Shown piece after piece: positions 24,669 to 37,657 of a stretch of DNA of 64,000 nt. The translations under genes and the position numbers were made by a program. Positions within the stretch are counted from its first letter, which is position 1; every line of letters begins with the position of its first letter. The stretch spans positions 14,283,197-14,347,196 of the forward strand of contig NC_056048.1 of the NCBI RefSeq assembly GCF_004379255.2, written 5' to 3'. Below the pieces are notes generated by a model. The model worked only from the letters and a program-made list of their open reading frames with translations. It ran no database searches and was not told the DNA's origin. Origin of the DNA: Salvia splendens. Taxonomy: Eukaryota; Streptophyta; Magnoliopsida; Lamiales; Lamiaceae.

Positions 24669-26576
24669 TCATGGACCTGCTAACGCCATTATCATTTCCC
24701 AACTGATAGGTCTAGGAAATTTTCCTAGATAATACAGATGCTCCTCCGGGAATGCATCAGGTATAGCTTCGTCCGTTTCTCCCTGGAAAATCCGACTCAG
24801 ATGGTCAGTCACTTTATTCTCTGTCCCTTTTTTGTCTCTGACTTCCCAATCGAATTCCTGCAAGAGTAACACCCAACAGATTAATCTTGGCTTGGATTCT
24901 TTCTTCGTCAGCAAGTACTTGATAGCCATGTGGTCGCTGTCGGTGAAAACTATCACTCTCGACCCTAGTAAGTATGGGCGAAATTTCTCAAATGAATAGA
25001 CAACTGCCAGCATTTCCTTTTCCATGGTGTCATAGTTTCTCTAGGCCTGGTTAAGTGTCTTCGATGCATAGAAGATCACGTAATTTTTTCCATCAATCCT
25101 TTGACCTAGCACCGCCCCCACTGTGAAGTCGCTCGTGTCACACATTATCTCAAACGGTTGACTCCAGTCGGGTGCTCTGATAATAGGGGCAGATACTAAT
25201 TTATTTTTCAATAATTGAAAAACCTGCTTACACTCTTCGTCGAAAATGAAATCAACATCATTATGCAACAGATTGGTGAGCGGCTGGGCAATCTTCGCGA
25301 AATCTTTTATGAATCTCCTGTAAAAACCTGCATGCCCTAGGAATCCCCTAACTTCTTTCTGATTCGTTGGGTAAGGCAACTTCGAAATCACTTCAACCTT
25401 TGCTTGGTCCACCTGTATGCCTTTCTCCGAAACCACATGCCCCAAGACGATTCCCTTGGGTACCATGAAGTGACACTTCTTGAAATTAAGGACCAAACTC
25501 TTTTCCTGGCACCTCCTCAATACTACGTCCAAGCTAGCTAAACAGGACTCGAAAGAGTTCCCAAATACAGTGAAGTCATCCATAAAGATCTCAATACAGT
25601 CCTCTAGTAGATCCGAGAAGATACTCATCATACAATGTTGAAAAGTGCCTGGCGCATTGCACAGTGCGAACGTCATTCTTCTATAAGCATACGTGCCAAA
25701 GGGACACGTAAATGTAGTCTTCTCTTGATCCTCGGGGTCTACATAGATCTGGAAGTAACCACTATACCCGTCAAGGAAACAAAAATATTGCTTTCCAGCC
25801 AACCTCTCTAGCACCTGATCAATGAAAGGTAAGGGAAAATGATCCTTCCTGGTTGCTTCATTCAGTTTTCTGTAATCGATGCACATCCTCCACCCAGTGA
25901 CAAGTCGGGTAGGTACCAATTCATTCTTATCATTCGTAACTACCTGAATTCCTGACTTTTTAGGTACCATGTGAACCGGGCTGACCCATTCACTATCTGG
26001 AATAGTGTAGATGATTCCCAGACAAAGCAACTTCAAAACTTTCTCTCTCATATTAGGATTCAGCTTGCGTTGGGGGTCTCTACAGGCCTTCGCACCCTCT
26101 TCCAGCCTGATGTGGTGCATGCAAATATCAGGACTGATCCCGACTAGGTCTGAGAGAGTCCATCCTATTGCCTTCTTGTTCTTCCTGATTACCTCCAGTA
26201 GCCCCCTTTCATGTTCCTCGGCCAAATCGTTGTTGAAGATTACCGGGAAAGTCTCGTTCTCTTCTAGGTAGGCATACTTGAGTCCTGGCGGAAGCGTCTT
26301 CAATTCCTTCTTGTGGGTACTTGTGTCCTGGGGCAAGGGATTTTTTTCTATAGCATTTGTTGTCATTCCCTTCCCAGACCTGGAAGAATTTCCCAAACTA
26401 GCTACATGAGCTAATCCCCTTGACCTGGCCGACTCTGGATTCGTACAAAATTCCGAAATAGCTTCGGCCAGCTCTTCATCTGATAATTCCCTTGTATTCA
26501 TTGCCTCGCACCATCCAGCTACTTCCCTGTCAATAGAGTTACTTAATTCTGAATTATCAATCTGCTCATGCATCAA
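24669..26576 (-). pseudogene. Element A reverse transcriptase and RNase H
   Basis: 26576-25041 holds the protease-RT linker and RT: KSGIQVVTND, GWRMCIDYRKLNEATRKDHF, FCFLDGYSGYFQI, and the catalytic FMDDF motif. The RNase H start follows ([15 protein letters not shown]). A stop at 25041-25043, where element D keeps CAG, precedes the rest of RNase H (25025-24669, [20 protein letters not shown]). The order protease-RT-RNase H-integrase shows it is Ty3/gypsy. Confidence 0.93.
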
Positions 26577-27165
26577 CTCGGTCTCAAGATATTCCTAGAC
26601 CAGGGGGTTAATAACATCGATAGCATGCATATTCTCAACATCTAATGGTTTCTTCATTGCTTCATCTATGCTAAATGTATATTTTTCCCCATTATAATCC
26701 AGGCATATGGTTCCATCAAAAACATCAATTATGGTCTTGGCACTACGGAGGAAAGGTCTCCCTAAGAGTACGCCACTAGACTCAACAGACTCATCGTCAT
26801 TCATTTTGATAACATGAAAATCGGCAGGATATAAGAAATCATGAACTTTGACGATAACATTTTCTAAGACTCCCTCTGGACAAATGCACGATCTATCCGC
26901 CAATTGGATCACCACCTTTGTATTCACCATCCCCACTCCTACCAGCTACTTGTAAATGGAAAGCGGTAAAACATTTATCGATGCTCCTAAATCACACATG
27001 GCACGCTCAATTCTGACATCACCGATTGAAATAGGTAGAGTGAACATACCTGGGTCAGTGCATTTCGAGGGCATCCTTCGCTTCTAAATCACCGCGGAGA
27101 CATTTTCTCCAATCAGAATTTTCCCACTGGGCCTTGTCTTCCAAGCTATAAACTCCTTGATGAAC
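26577..27165 (-). pseudogene. Element A aspartic protease
   Basis: A retropepsin-like segment. The active-site motif CDLGASIN is encoded near 27000, followed by VIQLADRS, VLLGRPFL and TIIDVFDG up to 26595. Stops at 27084-27086 (CAG in element D), near 26947 and at 26595-26597 interrupt it. A one-base shift around 27240 puts it out of frame with gag. It would cleave the Gag-Pol polyprotein in an active element. Confidence 0.85.
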
Positions 27166-29523
27166 TTACTGAATACCGGCAATTTCAAAGCTTGCAAGAA
27201 TGGCAGGTTTATCTCCAACTTCCCAAAGATATCCCACTGGCTCATCCTTCTTCTTCTTTGCCTCTCCTCGGTGCGGGAACGTTTTCAATTGTTTCTCCGC
27301 ACTTGTAGATCCTCCAGCTGAAAACTCTCCTGTTTCTTTCCTGACCACCTCATTTTCCACTTCTGGCTCTGGGTCTAGGAAAAATGGTTCAGCCATACTC
27401 GGTAATGGTTTCCTCAAATCACCTTCCCGAAGGTCATCTCTTCTTTCGGAACTCCCTGCTTCAAAATTTTCAGACTCAAGAACTAGTTCCTTCCCTTTCT
27501 TGCCCTTCACTGGAGTTGTTTCTTCATCTTTCCTCATCTCTGGACCTTCATATCCTCGCCCAGATCTCAAGGTGATTAGACTGATATTCGCTCTGTCCGG
27601 TTGCCTTACTGAGGCGTGAATCCTTCCTTGGTTCCCTCGTATCTCGCTCAAGGAAGTTGCGATCTGGGACAATTGTTTAGCCAACATATCCATTGCTGCA
27701 TTCTGTTCTAACTGAGTGTCTTGAAGCTTATGCACCACGTCATTGTTAGATTGCAAGTTGTTCTACATGTGTTGTTGCGAACTGATTAGATCATGCACCA
27801 TATCATCAATATTCTTTGGTGGCTTAGAATTGGGTTGGCTGGGACTCGGTCCCGAGCCCTTGTTTGGTCCACTTCCTTGGTTCTGACGAAAATTCCCCTG
27901 GCCTCCTGAACTGTTGTTATACTGATTTCCCGGCCCTAGATTCCCTTGGTAAGCAGGTTGGGAATTCTGATAATTTCCGGTGTAGTTCCTTTGGTGTGGC
28001 AGTACATAAGAGTTCCCCTGGTGGTTTTGACTCCTGTTTCCCCAATGTGAATGATCTCCCTGGTTCCGGCTGCTCCAGCTGTTCTGTCCCTCCTGATATT
28101 TCCCAGACCAGTTAGTCTGCCTCTCTGGTTGATGTGTTAACTGGGCGTGGTGTTGTGGCAGTGGCTGGTTCGGATCGTTGTCAGACCATCTGAAATTTGG
28201 ATGGTTCCTCCAGGGTGCATCCCTCTATCTCCCTGGATTCCAACTTCCGTCTGGGTTCCAACTCCCCATCGCACTAACTTGGGCCTGGTAATCTCCTTCT
28301 TGAGGACCATAACATTGTTGGGGTGAAATTTCTCCTTGACCCGGAGATTTCTCCTTCTCTTTTGAGGCTGGTGAGGTGGTTTTCTCGATTGCATTCAAAA
28401 GTGCTTTCTCAAGTCTATCTATCCTTGCTTCGACTCTTTCATCATCTTGCTCTCTCAGAGCGTTTGCTGTCCTTCTTCGCATAACATCTCTCGGACTGTT
28501 GTACGCCTTCTTAGCCTCTATCAGCTTCCCCAAAATTTCTCTTGCTTCACTTCCCTTTTTCTTTGTAAAATTCCCCCCGCTCGAGGAATTCATCAAATCC
28601 TTTGACTCAGGGTTTGCTCCTTCATAGAACAGATAATAAATCTCTGCCTCGATCATCCTGTGGTTTGGACAAGCATCTAGCAATCCTTTGAATCGCGACC
28701 AATACTGACTCAGAGACTCATCGTACTCCTGCTTGCATTCCACGATCTCTTTCTTGAGGGCGTTCGTCTTGTTCGAAGGGAAAAGGTAATCCAGGAACTT
28801 CAACTTGAAGTCTCTCCATGTACGGATGGAATCCGGAGGTAACCTCAGTAGCCATGTGTTAGCTTCTCCCTTCAAGGTGAACAGAATTGCACGTTAGCGG
28901 TAGTCCTCATCTGTCGCATCATTGGGCCTTTTCTGAATACTGCACAGCTTGCTAAACTCATTCAAGAACTCGTATGGACACTCGTTCCTATGTCCAGAGA
29001 ACGTCGGTAGAATGCCTAACACATTCGTTTTGATATCGATGGCTCTCTGACGCGGGTTCATAACTATAGCTTGGGCTGGCTCACCATCTAGATGGGCAGT
29101 GAGCGAACCGATCTCCGGATCTGGGTCGACTACGTGTGCCATGTCTCTGATCTCTGCCTCCTCTGTATTTGTTTCTGAAGTTGACTTTGGATCTTCCTTT
29201 CCTGATGAACTCCAATCGTCTTCACTTTCCGAACCAAACAGAAATGGATCTCCCGTAGATAATCCCGATCTGATGGTGACCGTAGTTGCTGTGTCTCTGA
29301 CCTCAGCCTCCTCTGTATCTGTTTCTGAAGTTGACTTTGGATCTTCCTTTCCTGATGAACTCAAATCGTCTTCACTTTCCGAACCAAACGGAAATGGATC
29401 TCCCGTAGATATTCCCGATATGTTGGTGACCGTAGTTGCTGTGTCTCTGACCTGCCATGTAAACCGATCGTTCCTCCACCCAGACGAGTTGCTCCCGTAT
29501 CCAAACGTCGAGCCCTTGCTCAT
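27166..29523 (-). pseudogene. Element A gag
   Basis: Starts at ATG 29523 (MSKGSTFGYG), just after the PBS. The N-terminal part has a perfect-length 150-bp (50-codon) tandem duplication (29142-29441), rich in Ser/Asp/Glu. Next comes the Athila gag core (CPYEFLNEF, GEANTWLLRLPPDSIRTW, SQYWSRFKGLLDACP), interrupted by TAA at about 28894, then a Trp/Asn/Gln-rich tail with WRNHPNFRWS and stops near 28222 and 27763. No CCHC zinc knuckle is seen. The C-terminal end has QLSQIATSLSEIRGN and ITLRSGRGYEGP. Confidence 0.9.
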
Positions 29524-29608
29524 AAACTGAAAATAAAGGGAAAAAAGAAAAAAATCAAAACTATGTACGCCAAAATCTTTTAAACCCAATCGTAAATTAC
29601 GCCATCCA

Positions 29609-29626
29609 TCCCCGGCAACGGTGCCA
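29609..29626 (-). other. Element A primer binding site (tRNA-Asp type)
   Basis: On the minus strand TGGCACCGTTGCCGGGGA lies two bases after the LTR end. It is complementary to the 3' end of plant tRNA-Asp with one mismatch (A for G). Confidence 0.9.
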
Positions 29627-29628
29627 TT

Positions 29629-31084
29629 TGAAGTGCTCTGGAGAACTGTGTGTGCTTTAATGCTAGGTCGAGCTTCTCAAACCAGAGAATCCGCTAGATC
29701 ACAAGGTCTAGGAACTCTGAGGATCTCATAAGTCTCGGTCGTTGGACACACAGATTCCGCATTCAAAACCCTCAACCCGCTATACTATGAATTAGCACAG
29801 GGAAGCAGGGATCGATCCCACGAAGATGGACGCGCAAGAAAGCATTTAGAAGACTCTGGAAAGGTGTATGGCTGCTGCCACGCAAATTTGGGTTGAGGTG
29901 TAACTATTACTAGACTCAGGAAAAAAATATGACTCTAGACCTAGGAAACTAAAAACATCATGCTAACATCGAACATCCTCATAACTACAAGATATTAAAC
30001 TAACTTCCTAGACTGGGCAAACAACTTCCTAATTTAGCTAGACAGAAAGCGAGTAAATAGTGGGACCACGTTCCAGAAATAGCAAGTACGAAATAAAAGC
30101 TGCAAATAATAAACTATAACTTTAACTAACAACGGCGAGCATCTTATCACCTGAATCAAACGCGAACATGAAGAAAATAGAGCACAAATCTAGATTCAAG
30201 CAAAATGTAAAAGTTCGAACATCGGAAACTTGCAATTAGCCGGAAATAAAACAGATCTACATATGCGAGACGGAATGAAACGAAAACATGAAACTCAAGC
30301 ATCGACCATAACTAACTCTGTTATGATCCAGATGTCGGATGCTTAATCCACTCCGGATCCAAGCATTCCGAACCCAACAACCCACAAAATCAACTCCATA
30401 ACTCCTGATTCAACAGATCTGCCCCGATCGACACAAGCTTCCAACAATTTCCACTCAAACTCAGTAAACCAACGCAAAATCAAACATCGAATTCAGTAAC
30501 TACGTCAAATTCGAAACCAATCGCATCCATAATCGAAAGCAACAACAGCAAAGTAATTCGGAAATAGAAAATGCATAGATAACGAGAATCCAACAGAAAA
30601 CAAAGCCGAGCTTCGAACGGTGAAGCTCGGTGAAATTCACGACTGCAAAAATAAATTGAAAGTAAATAATTGTATCTTCGCCCTCCGTGAGGACGGTGTT
30701 ACCCAACTACTTCAGCAAAATGAAACCCGAAACCCCCTCAAGTTCCCGATAAAACAAGTGTGTAGAGTGAGCGAGTGAGCTAAAAGTGCCGAGAGACGAG
30801 CCTCCTCAAAAAGTCCTTGCTCTCCTCTTTATATAGGTGCGGGGTTGATCTTCTGGAAGCCTTCGCAGAAATCTCTATTCTGCCCTTCAGCATCCGTTAT
30901 CTTCCTCTGTCTACTCATTTTTCCACAATGCTCACTTTTATCGCCATTTCCCATCACCATGCAAATCTTCCTCCTTCTTCCTAGGCCTAGCGAAACTCTT
31001 TACACACCTGGCTTAAAAGATGTGTTAGACCCCGTAAATACACGAATTTAACCCCTTAATCAATGCATGAAATTAGCCTTATCA
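29629..31084 (-). repeat. Element A 5' LTR
   Basis: 1456 bp, the partner of 17299-18764, directly followed by the right CTGCT target copy at 31085-31089. A minus-strand TATATAAA at 30828-30835 is the likely promoter core. Confidence 0.95.
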
Positions 31085-31089
31085 CTGCT

Positions 31090-31460
31090 TTAATTTCGTC
31101 TTCGAGCACTTGACCCAGTAGTTAAATTTACCTTGTTCAAGTTAGCCAGTTTAATTCTGCATAGAGTAAAATCAGTAGTTTAAAAACTCCCAAGTTAAAA
31201 CGTGGCAGCAGCCAATCCCCCTGCTCACTATTCACACACTTGATACACCAACTTCTCTGTGGGATCGACCCCGAACTTTCTGCTTTACTGTTAAAGTAGT
31301 GCAAAATTGGGAGTTTACAAATTACATTGGTAGGAAACGAGTGAGAGCGAGTTTGCATCGATCAAGTGGCAACGACATTTGCTAACTAATCCAACTGGTT
31401 CGGTTATCTTTCCATATAACTTGATCCGCAGTTATTCGCGTCCTGCTTCATTTCCCTCCA
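31090..31460 (+). repeat. Element B 5' LTR, second part
   Basis: Continues the B LTR after removal of element A and one CTGCT copy, and ends in CA just before the PBS. Confidence 0.8.
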
Positions 31461-31463
31461 AAA

Positions 31464-31481
31464 TGGCGCCGTTGCGTGGGA
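31464..31481 (+). other. Element B primer binding site
   Basis: TGGCGCCGTTGCGTGGGA. The first 12 bases match the tRNA-Asp complement and the rest is diverged. Confidence 0.8.
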
Positions 31482-31569
31482 AACATGGTGTTATTTTATG
31501 TTTGTGCGTAGTGCGTAGGTGTACATAATCTTATTTCTTTCTTTTCTCATTTTGTTTTTCTTACTGTTG

Positions 31570-33414
31570 ATGAGAAGGAACCAACGCGGTTGACACTAGA
31601 ATCATCCCTTTTTATACAGAGAGACTTACGCGCATTGGAGAGTCCCGGAAGCCGATGCCGTTACCACTCATTACAGAGCCGCACAAGCAGCAACAGCCGC
31701 TGAACAACTGACCAGTGAAGAAGAAGAAGAACAGAACACACAACCCAATCCACCACCACCTGAACAAGCAGAGATGGCCCTCGTCGACAACGACTCTGGA
31801 ATCGGCTCTCTGCACGCTCATGATGAGAAGGAGCCCACACATGCTATTGCTGCTACTCCTGGGATGCGGACCATTGCAATCAAATCAGGAGTACTGGCCG
31901 TTTTGTTCCATTTTTACGGTCTTTCAAAGGAATGTCCGTACGCCTTCCTGGAGGAGTTCTGCCGATACTGCGATATTCAGCCCGTACCGGCTGGATCCAC
32001 ATCTAAAGATTACAGACTGAAAGATATTCCCTTCGTTTTGAAGGGCGATGCGGGTGTCTGGCTGTCAAGGCTGCCAGAAGGATCCATCAGGACATGGGCC
32101 GAGTTCCGCATGATCTTCCTAGATCGTTTCTTCCCCGCGTAAAAAACGAGTGCCCTGAAAAGGGAGATTACAGAAGCCAGATAGGAGTACGATGAGCCCC
32201 TCGGCCAGTATTGGGATAGATTCCAAGGGCTGCTTCAAGCATGCCCCAACCACAAGCTAGGGGAGCGGGAGATCTATTCGATCTTCTATGGTGGACTAAC
32301 AGCAGACAACAAGAATGACCATAACCTCGCAGCTCAGGGGGATTTCTCAAAAACCCCATTTAGCCAAGCCAAGAATATCCTAGAGAGGCTGATCGAGGCC
32401 AAGCGGTCCTATGAGACATCTCGAGGGCAGTATAGAAGAGGAGCAGTGCACATAGCAGAGGCGCGCAATGATGAAAAATTAGAGGCGCGATTTGAGCAAA
32501 TGGAGAAGAAGCTGCTTGAGGCAGTGGAGAGAGCCAGACCGCCTCTACCACCTGCACCGAAAGAGACGCAGTATGCGCCGCCACCGCCTCTGTCAGAAGA
32601 GCATCATTATTACTATTGCGAGTTTCCCCCTGAGGTGGAGCCGCAAGCCCAAGTGAATGTTGTCGGCCACTGGAACGCGAATGCCAACTGGATCCAGGGT
32701 AAACAGAGAGACTCTCCATGGAGAGAGCACCCTAACTCCAGATGGAGTGATCCAAATCAAAGTCAACCACCGCAACCACCGCAACAGTACTTACAACTCA
32801 CCATAGGGCAGCCCGACTGGCCTGCTCGGATCCAGGATAGACCAAACACTAGAGGAAGCAGAATGCAGGGAGGTCAGGCAGGTTGATCAAATGGACCTCA
32901 AGGAAACTGGTCCAGTGGAGGACAGTCCAACTGGTCAAGCCAAAAACAGGAGGGAAATTGGGGATACCAACACCAAGGCCCTCAGCCAAGCAGCCAGGGA
33001 AGATAGCCAAATAATCAAGTGGTGAATTATGTCCCGTCATACCAAAGAGGAAGCCAGCAAAGGAACCCGTAGTATTTCCAAGGGAACCAGTAGAATCATT
33101 TTCCCCAAAACCAGCCAGAGCAGTATGGACCTTCCGGCTACCATCAACAAGGCTATGGAGGAGGTCGTTTTAATCGGAGATATAGCAAACAACAAAATGA
33201 AGGTCCAAGAGATATGATGATCCCACATCAGCCCCATGATGAAATGCAAGAAATACAAGAAGCCCAGAAGGAACAGAGGGCTGCACTAGATATGCTCACA
33301 AAGCAGTTATCTCAGGTTGCCATGTCACTGGACGAACTGAGGGAAATGAAGGGAAAATTCCAGCTACAGTTCAGCCATCTGCGGGGCGAGAGAATGTCAA
33401 TGCCGTCTCTCTGA
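31570..33414 (+). pseudogene. Element B gag
   Basis: The frame opens at ATG 31570 and continues through 31774 with the gag core (CPYAFLEEFCRYCDIQ, LSRLPEGSIRTWAEF, GQYWDRFQGLLQACP). The tail is Pro-rich (PPLPPAPKE), then Trp/Gln/Asn-rich with WREHPNSRWS, and it ends near LTKQLSQVAMSLDELREM. In-frame stops include two near the start, TAA at 32140-32142, TAG near 32181, and several in the Gln-rich tail (about 32884-33090). No CCHC knuckle is present. Confidence 0.85.
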
Positions 33415-33530
33415 AATCAGAAGGAGTTTATCAAATCCCATCTGCGAGTTCTCCAGCACCCACAGACGGACCCACTCATGAAGAAGTTCTTGAGTCCAGT
33501 ACCCTTGAACAAGTCACTGAGAAAGGAAGG

Positions 33531-34833
33531 ATGGTCGAAGAAGAAAATGTAGACGTGGTGATCCAACCTAGTGATCTTCCACCCAAGAAGACTGACCCAA
33601 GGTTGTTCACACTCCCAATTTCCATTAGAGACGTCCAAATGGAGCACGCAATGTGTGACCTAGGGGCTTCCATCAATATTATGTCGTATTCTATATACGG
33701 GAAGCTGGAAGATGCTAAGCTTGTCAAAACCGATACGGTGATACAGCTAGCAGACGGGTCTTGCATTTACCCCGAGGGAGTTCTAGAAGATGAAATCGCC
33801 AAGCTGAACAAATTCATGTACTCCGCTGTCTTCTTCGTCATAAAGAAGACAGAGCCAGGAGCAGAAGAGTCTGTTGGCGTCCTTTTGGGAAGACCATTCC
33901 TATCCACAGCCAGCACAGTCATCGACGTCCGCCATGGGACGATGAAGCTGGGTGTTAATGGAGAACAGCTTACATTCGAAATTGATAAAGCTGTGAGGAA
34001 GCCACAGGACAGCGAGAGCATTCAATCAGTAGACGCTATCAGTCCTCGGGAACAAAAGTATCTAGAAAAGGAACCCTTCAAAGAACCACCCTCTGGTTCC
34101 ACTAAAGATGAACAACTTAAGAGAGAAACAGCTGAATGGTTTGATGCAACGATGACTGGGGAAATGGATAATCAAGCCATCAAAAGGGCAATTTTCGATT
34201 TCTGTAAGCCGCCACAACCAGCTGAGTCAAAAGAGATCACTCAACCGGCAAGGGTCGAAAAACCACCTGACCAAGCCACCCCATTGATAGGAATGCTGAA
34301 AGAAAATCCCTCGCCTATAAGGCAACTGTTGTCTCTACCTACATCGCCAGTTACCCTCAAGAGCCTGTCTAACCAGACTTATCAAGAACCAGTCAAACCA
34401 AATCTACAAGGACAGGGAGGACAATTGATGAAAGAACTAAGGCTGGGTTAGGAGGTGTTCAAGTGGAAAGCAATAGAGATTGACCCAGATCTGTGCCTAC
34501 ATCCCGCCATGATAGAAGATGGAGTGGGACCCCACCTTGATCGACAATACAGACTCGACCCCACTTTGAGAAAGGAAGAGTTCATAGTGGGGCAAGAAGA
34601 GCTACTCTTCTAGTGTCAACTTAAACTGATACCCAAAAGGTGGAATTCAAAATGGGCAGACCCTCGTACCACCATGGCAATATACACACACGAGGTAGAC
34701 GCACACCAGAGAGACCCCCCCCAATTCGTTCTCCTTCGTGGTGGAGAGTAATAGGGTTGATCCCTACAGAGACAAGACCAAAGCGGGTATAGTGGAAGAA
34801 ATTCCACTGACCCTGCCCAATCTTATCCAGTAA
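33531..34833 (+). pseudogene. Element B protease followed by collapsed pol remnant
   Basis: 33531-34451 is an intact 306-codon block with the retropepsin motif CDLGASINIM, VIQLADGSCIYPEG and VLLGRPFL. After a stop, a short RT N-terminal scrap (RLDPTLRKEEF, about 34550) runs directly into integrase C-terminal sequence (GQEELLF, then KLIPKRWNSKWADP, then VEEIPLTLP) ending at 34833. RT, RNase H and the integrase core are absent, a loss of about 2.5 kb relative to D. Confidence 0.85.
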
Positions 34834-35480
34834 GCAGGTATAGGGAGCGACTGTGTATTCTTGAGTAGTCTGCTTGACCAAGCAACATTAATCTAATCTT
34901 CGGTCTGATCAAGTGACATCCTAAGGGCACCAGTCATTCCCTTGATAGTATAGTGTAAATATTTTATGTGTTGTTTTCCTTTAGAAAATTAAAAGTCGGA
35001 AGTGGAGGCACGAAACTGATCAAGTGGAATTATGAGAATTTTCATCTGGGTTTAATTGTCCACTTGATCAGTACAATGTGAGTTAACCAGTGGCCATAGT
35101 GAGTTAATTAATCAGGGACAGGGGATGATAGGACACATGCAGTCATTGGAGAGGTGTCAGGCGGCGCCAACTGTCGTAGTAAAGGGACGTTTTAGGGAAA
35201 AAGGAGGAAGCGTATCACGGAAGCTAGGCCAGTTGGCACTCTGAAAAGGTGCACCTGTACGTGAAGAGTCGCAGAGTACGTGAACAGTCGCAGGGATCTC
35301 AACCGTCAGAGATCCCAACAGACGCGAAATCAGTATAATAGGCAGATCTCATGGTTGTATTTCACTTTCAACCAAAAGCGACAACAGTGCATTCCTTTTA
35401 TCTTCCCCATACTACTCCAAGTTCCGAACCCTTGCCTAGAATATTTTCTCCACCAGCACTCATCACCATTACCAGCAAGA
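34834..35480 (+). other. Element B spacer between pol remnant and post-pol ORF
   Basis: No supported gene. The corresponding spacer in D (58728-59310) is of similar length. It probably holds leader sequence for the post-pol ORF. Confidence 0.4.
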
Positions 35481-36063
35481 ATGTTGATCAAGCAAATTCC
35501 AACTTCATCCTCATCCTCAGATGCCGATGCCGACGGAGGAGACCGGGAAACCTCATCCCAAGCCCATAAAGAAAACCCTAGCCCTCCTACTCCAACCACC
35601 GCTCCACCACAAACCAGCACCGCCAGTCCACCTCCAGCAGTAGACGAAGAAACCCTACGGCTTCTCGATAAAATCCTCTGAAGTATACCCTCCGAGCTGG
35701 ACGATGCAGCCTCCTACGCCGAACTCAAAGCTAAACTTGGGATTTCCCGATCTAAAGATCCTGCTTCACACTCTAAAACAAAAATCCTTCCTAGTTCTCC
35801 TATATCACCTTCACCACCTACCTTCCAACCTTCGCCATCATCTCTTCCTGAAACCACATCTACCATTCAACGTCCGCCTACGTCACCCTTTCCTAGCTCT
35901 CCTGCATCACCTACATTCCACCTTCCTAGCTCTCCTATATCACCTGCACCTTCGTCCCCCATCCAGCCAATGTAAACTAGCGAGGACACCTCTGACAAAG
36001 AAGGTTTGGGGGAGGATTATGGGCAGTCGTTTGCTATTCCGTCAGCAGGAAGCGGTGGCACCT
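35481..36063 (+). pseudogene. Element B post-pol ORF, 5' half
   Basis: ATG 35481 (MLIKQIPTSSSS). The protein is Ser/Pro/Thr-rich and low-complexity, with repeated (L)PSSP(I/A)SP motifs. TGA at 35679-35681 and TAA near 35974 interrupt an otherwise single frame. It is cut at 36063 by element E, and the same frame continues at 42234. No known domain is present in this half. Confidence 0.7.
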
Positions 36064-37655
36064 TGATGAGTCTCGTTCTCGGCCTTGGTTACTGGTCAGT
36101 ATAAGGTGCTTTATTGGATAATATCTGCAAAATAGTTGTTAAAGTGTGCAGGTTGAAGTACTAAATCAGGAGAAAAGGTTCAGAAGGAATTCGAGTGAAA
36201 AAGCTGTGAAAAGTGTGCAAACTGGTTAGTGTGAGTAGAAAATACGCAAACTGGTCAGGATGGATGCTACAGAACTGGACACTAGAATGAAGGACTTGCT
36301 TGGAATAATCACCTATCTAAAGAAGGGCAAAATTGTCATTCCACATGAAGAGAAAGCCCTAGAAATTAGGGCAAGCCACCCTATAAATAGGAGCTGAACA
36401 TAAAGAAAAGGGAGGAATTTTGACACCACTTCACTTAGGACTTATCATCACTACTACATCACTTTTGAGGAGAATAGCTCCACTAGCTCTTACTTCCATC
36501 TAAATCCAGTAGCCTGACTTGAAGATTCCGGCCACCTGCCGGCGAGAAGCATCATGCCTGATTCATTCCAGTCGCCGTAGTTCCAGAAATTCCTCCAGTT
36601 TCAGTTTCCGATGAGCCAAACAATCTTTTACTTGCTTTGTTTTTAAGATTTCTTAGTTTAAGTACTTGTTTTTGCTTGCCTTTGACTTGGATTCCAGTAG
36701 CTACTTAGTTGGAACATCTTTGGGGTGATAATCTTGAATGCAATGAAGTTTATTGTGGTTTTATTTTGTGTTTCAGCTTGCTTATTATCTTTTTCTGCCT
36801 AGTAGCTAGATCTGATAGTTTTACATTGATTTCTGTTGTTTAAGTGCTTGAATCTGCTTTGTTTAGTTAGATCTAGTTTTTCCTCAAGTGCTTACAAGTT
36901 TTAATCGATTTATGTTTCTAAAAAATGCATGGAATTCATTTCTGCTTGTTTCTGTCACCCTGTCCCGCTGACCAGTTTGCGTAGATCTCAGTTTTCTTAG
37001 CTTTCGTTCTTGATTTCAAGTTAAATATTGCATTCACGAATTTTCAAGCTTGAGCATTCATCAATGGAGTTTGTCAGATCTTGTTAGTTTAGCTTGGTGA
37101 AGAAGAAAATGTCACAATCAAAGAATGGGACCACTTGTGTTGCTTTTGTTGCTTTATGCTTTTGTACTTGCACTTTTTCTACTTTTCTGCACACCCAGTA
37201 GACAGTCTGTCAGCATGTCCTTTGATTCCCTTTACCTTTTGTCTAGCTATTTTTAGTAAGTTTCGTCTAGTAGCTTCTCACATGCACACTCGCACCCTAG
37301 TTTACACACGCATTTTAATTTCTTTTAGCATGCAGCATTTAGAGCCCACCCTGGCCTACTGGTCAGGAGGGGTATAGGTTCTATTTCATTTTCTGACTAG
37401 GTAAAACTCAACCCCAAAAAAAGCGTGGTAGCTAACCAACCGCTTCCAGAATGTCATCGCAAGTGTATCTCGCCTACATCCATCTCTGTGGGATTCGACC
37501 CTTACTCCACTATACTAGCCAGTAGAAGTGGGTTGAGGTATTTTTTTTGTTGATAGGGAAGATAGACACAGACCCAACGACACAGCTAGGTCTAGGTACC
37601 CTCCTGGCCAGTTGACACACATACAGAGTCATAGTCTCATCTTTTCCCTCTAACA
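36064..37655 (+). repeat. Element E 5' LTR (1592 bp)
   Basis: Starts TGATGAGTCTCGTTCTCGG and ends CCCTCTAACA. Its last 812 bp match 41418-42229 without indels. TATAAATA at 36382-36389 is the likely promoter. The ORF at 37135-37377 is not a gene. Confidence 0.85.
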
Positions 37656-37657
37656 AA

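Larger units (their letters stand above)
17299..31084 (-). mobile_element. Athila-type gypsy element A, complete but decayed (13.8 kb)
   Basis: Two full LTRs (17299-18764 and 29629-31084) with TG...CA ends, flanked by the target duplication CTGCT (17294-17298 and 31085-31089). On the minus strand the order is LTR, tRNA-Asp PBS, gag, protease, RT/RNase H, integrase, post-pol ORF, 3' noncoding region with hairpins, LTR. In the first ~210 bp the two LTRs differ at about 12 places, so it is not recent. Stops and frameshifts disable every ORF. Confidence 0.95.

Noticed and set aside
37135..37377. ORF of 80 codons, repeated at 41709-41951
   Set aside because: Both lie at the same place in the two LTR copies of element E; they are LTR repeats, not duplicated genes.
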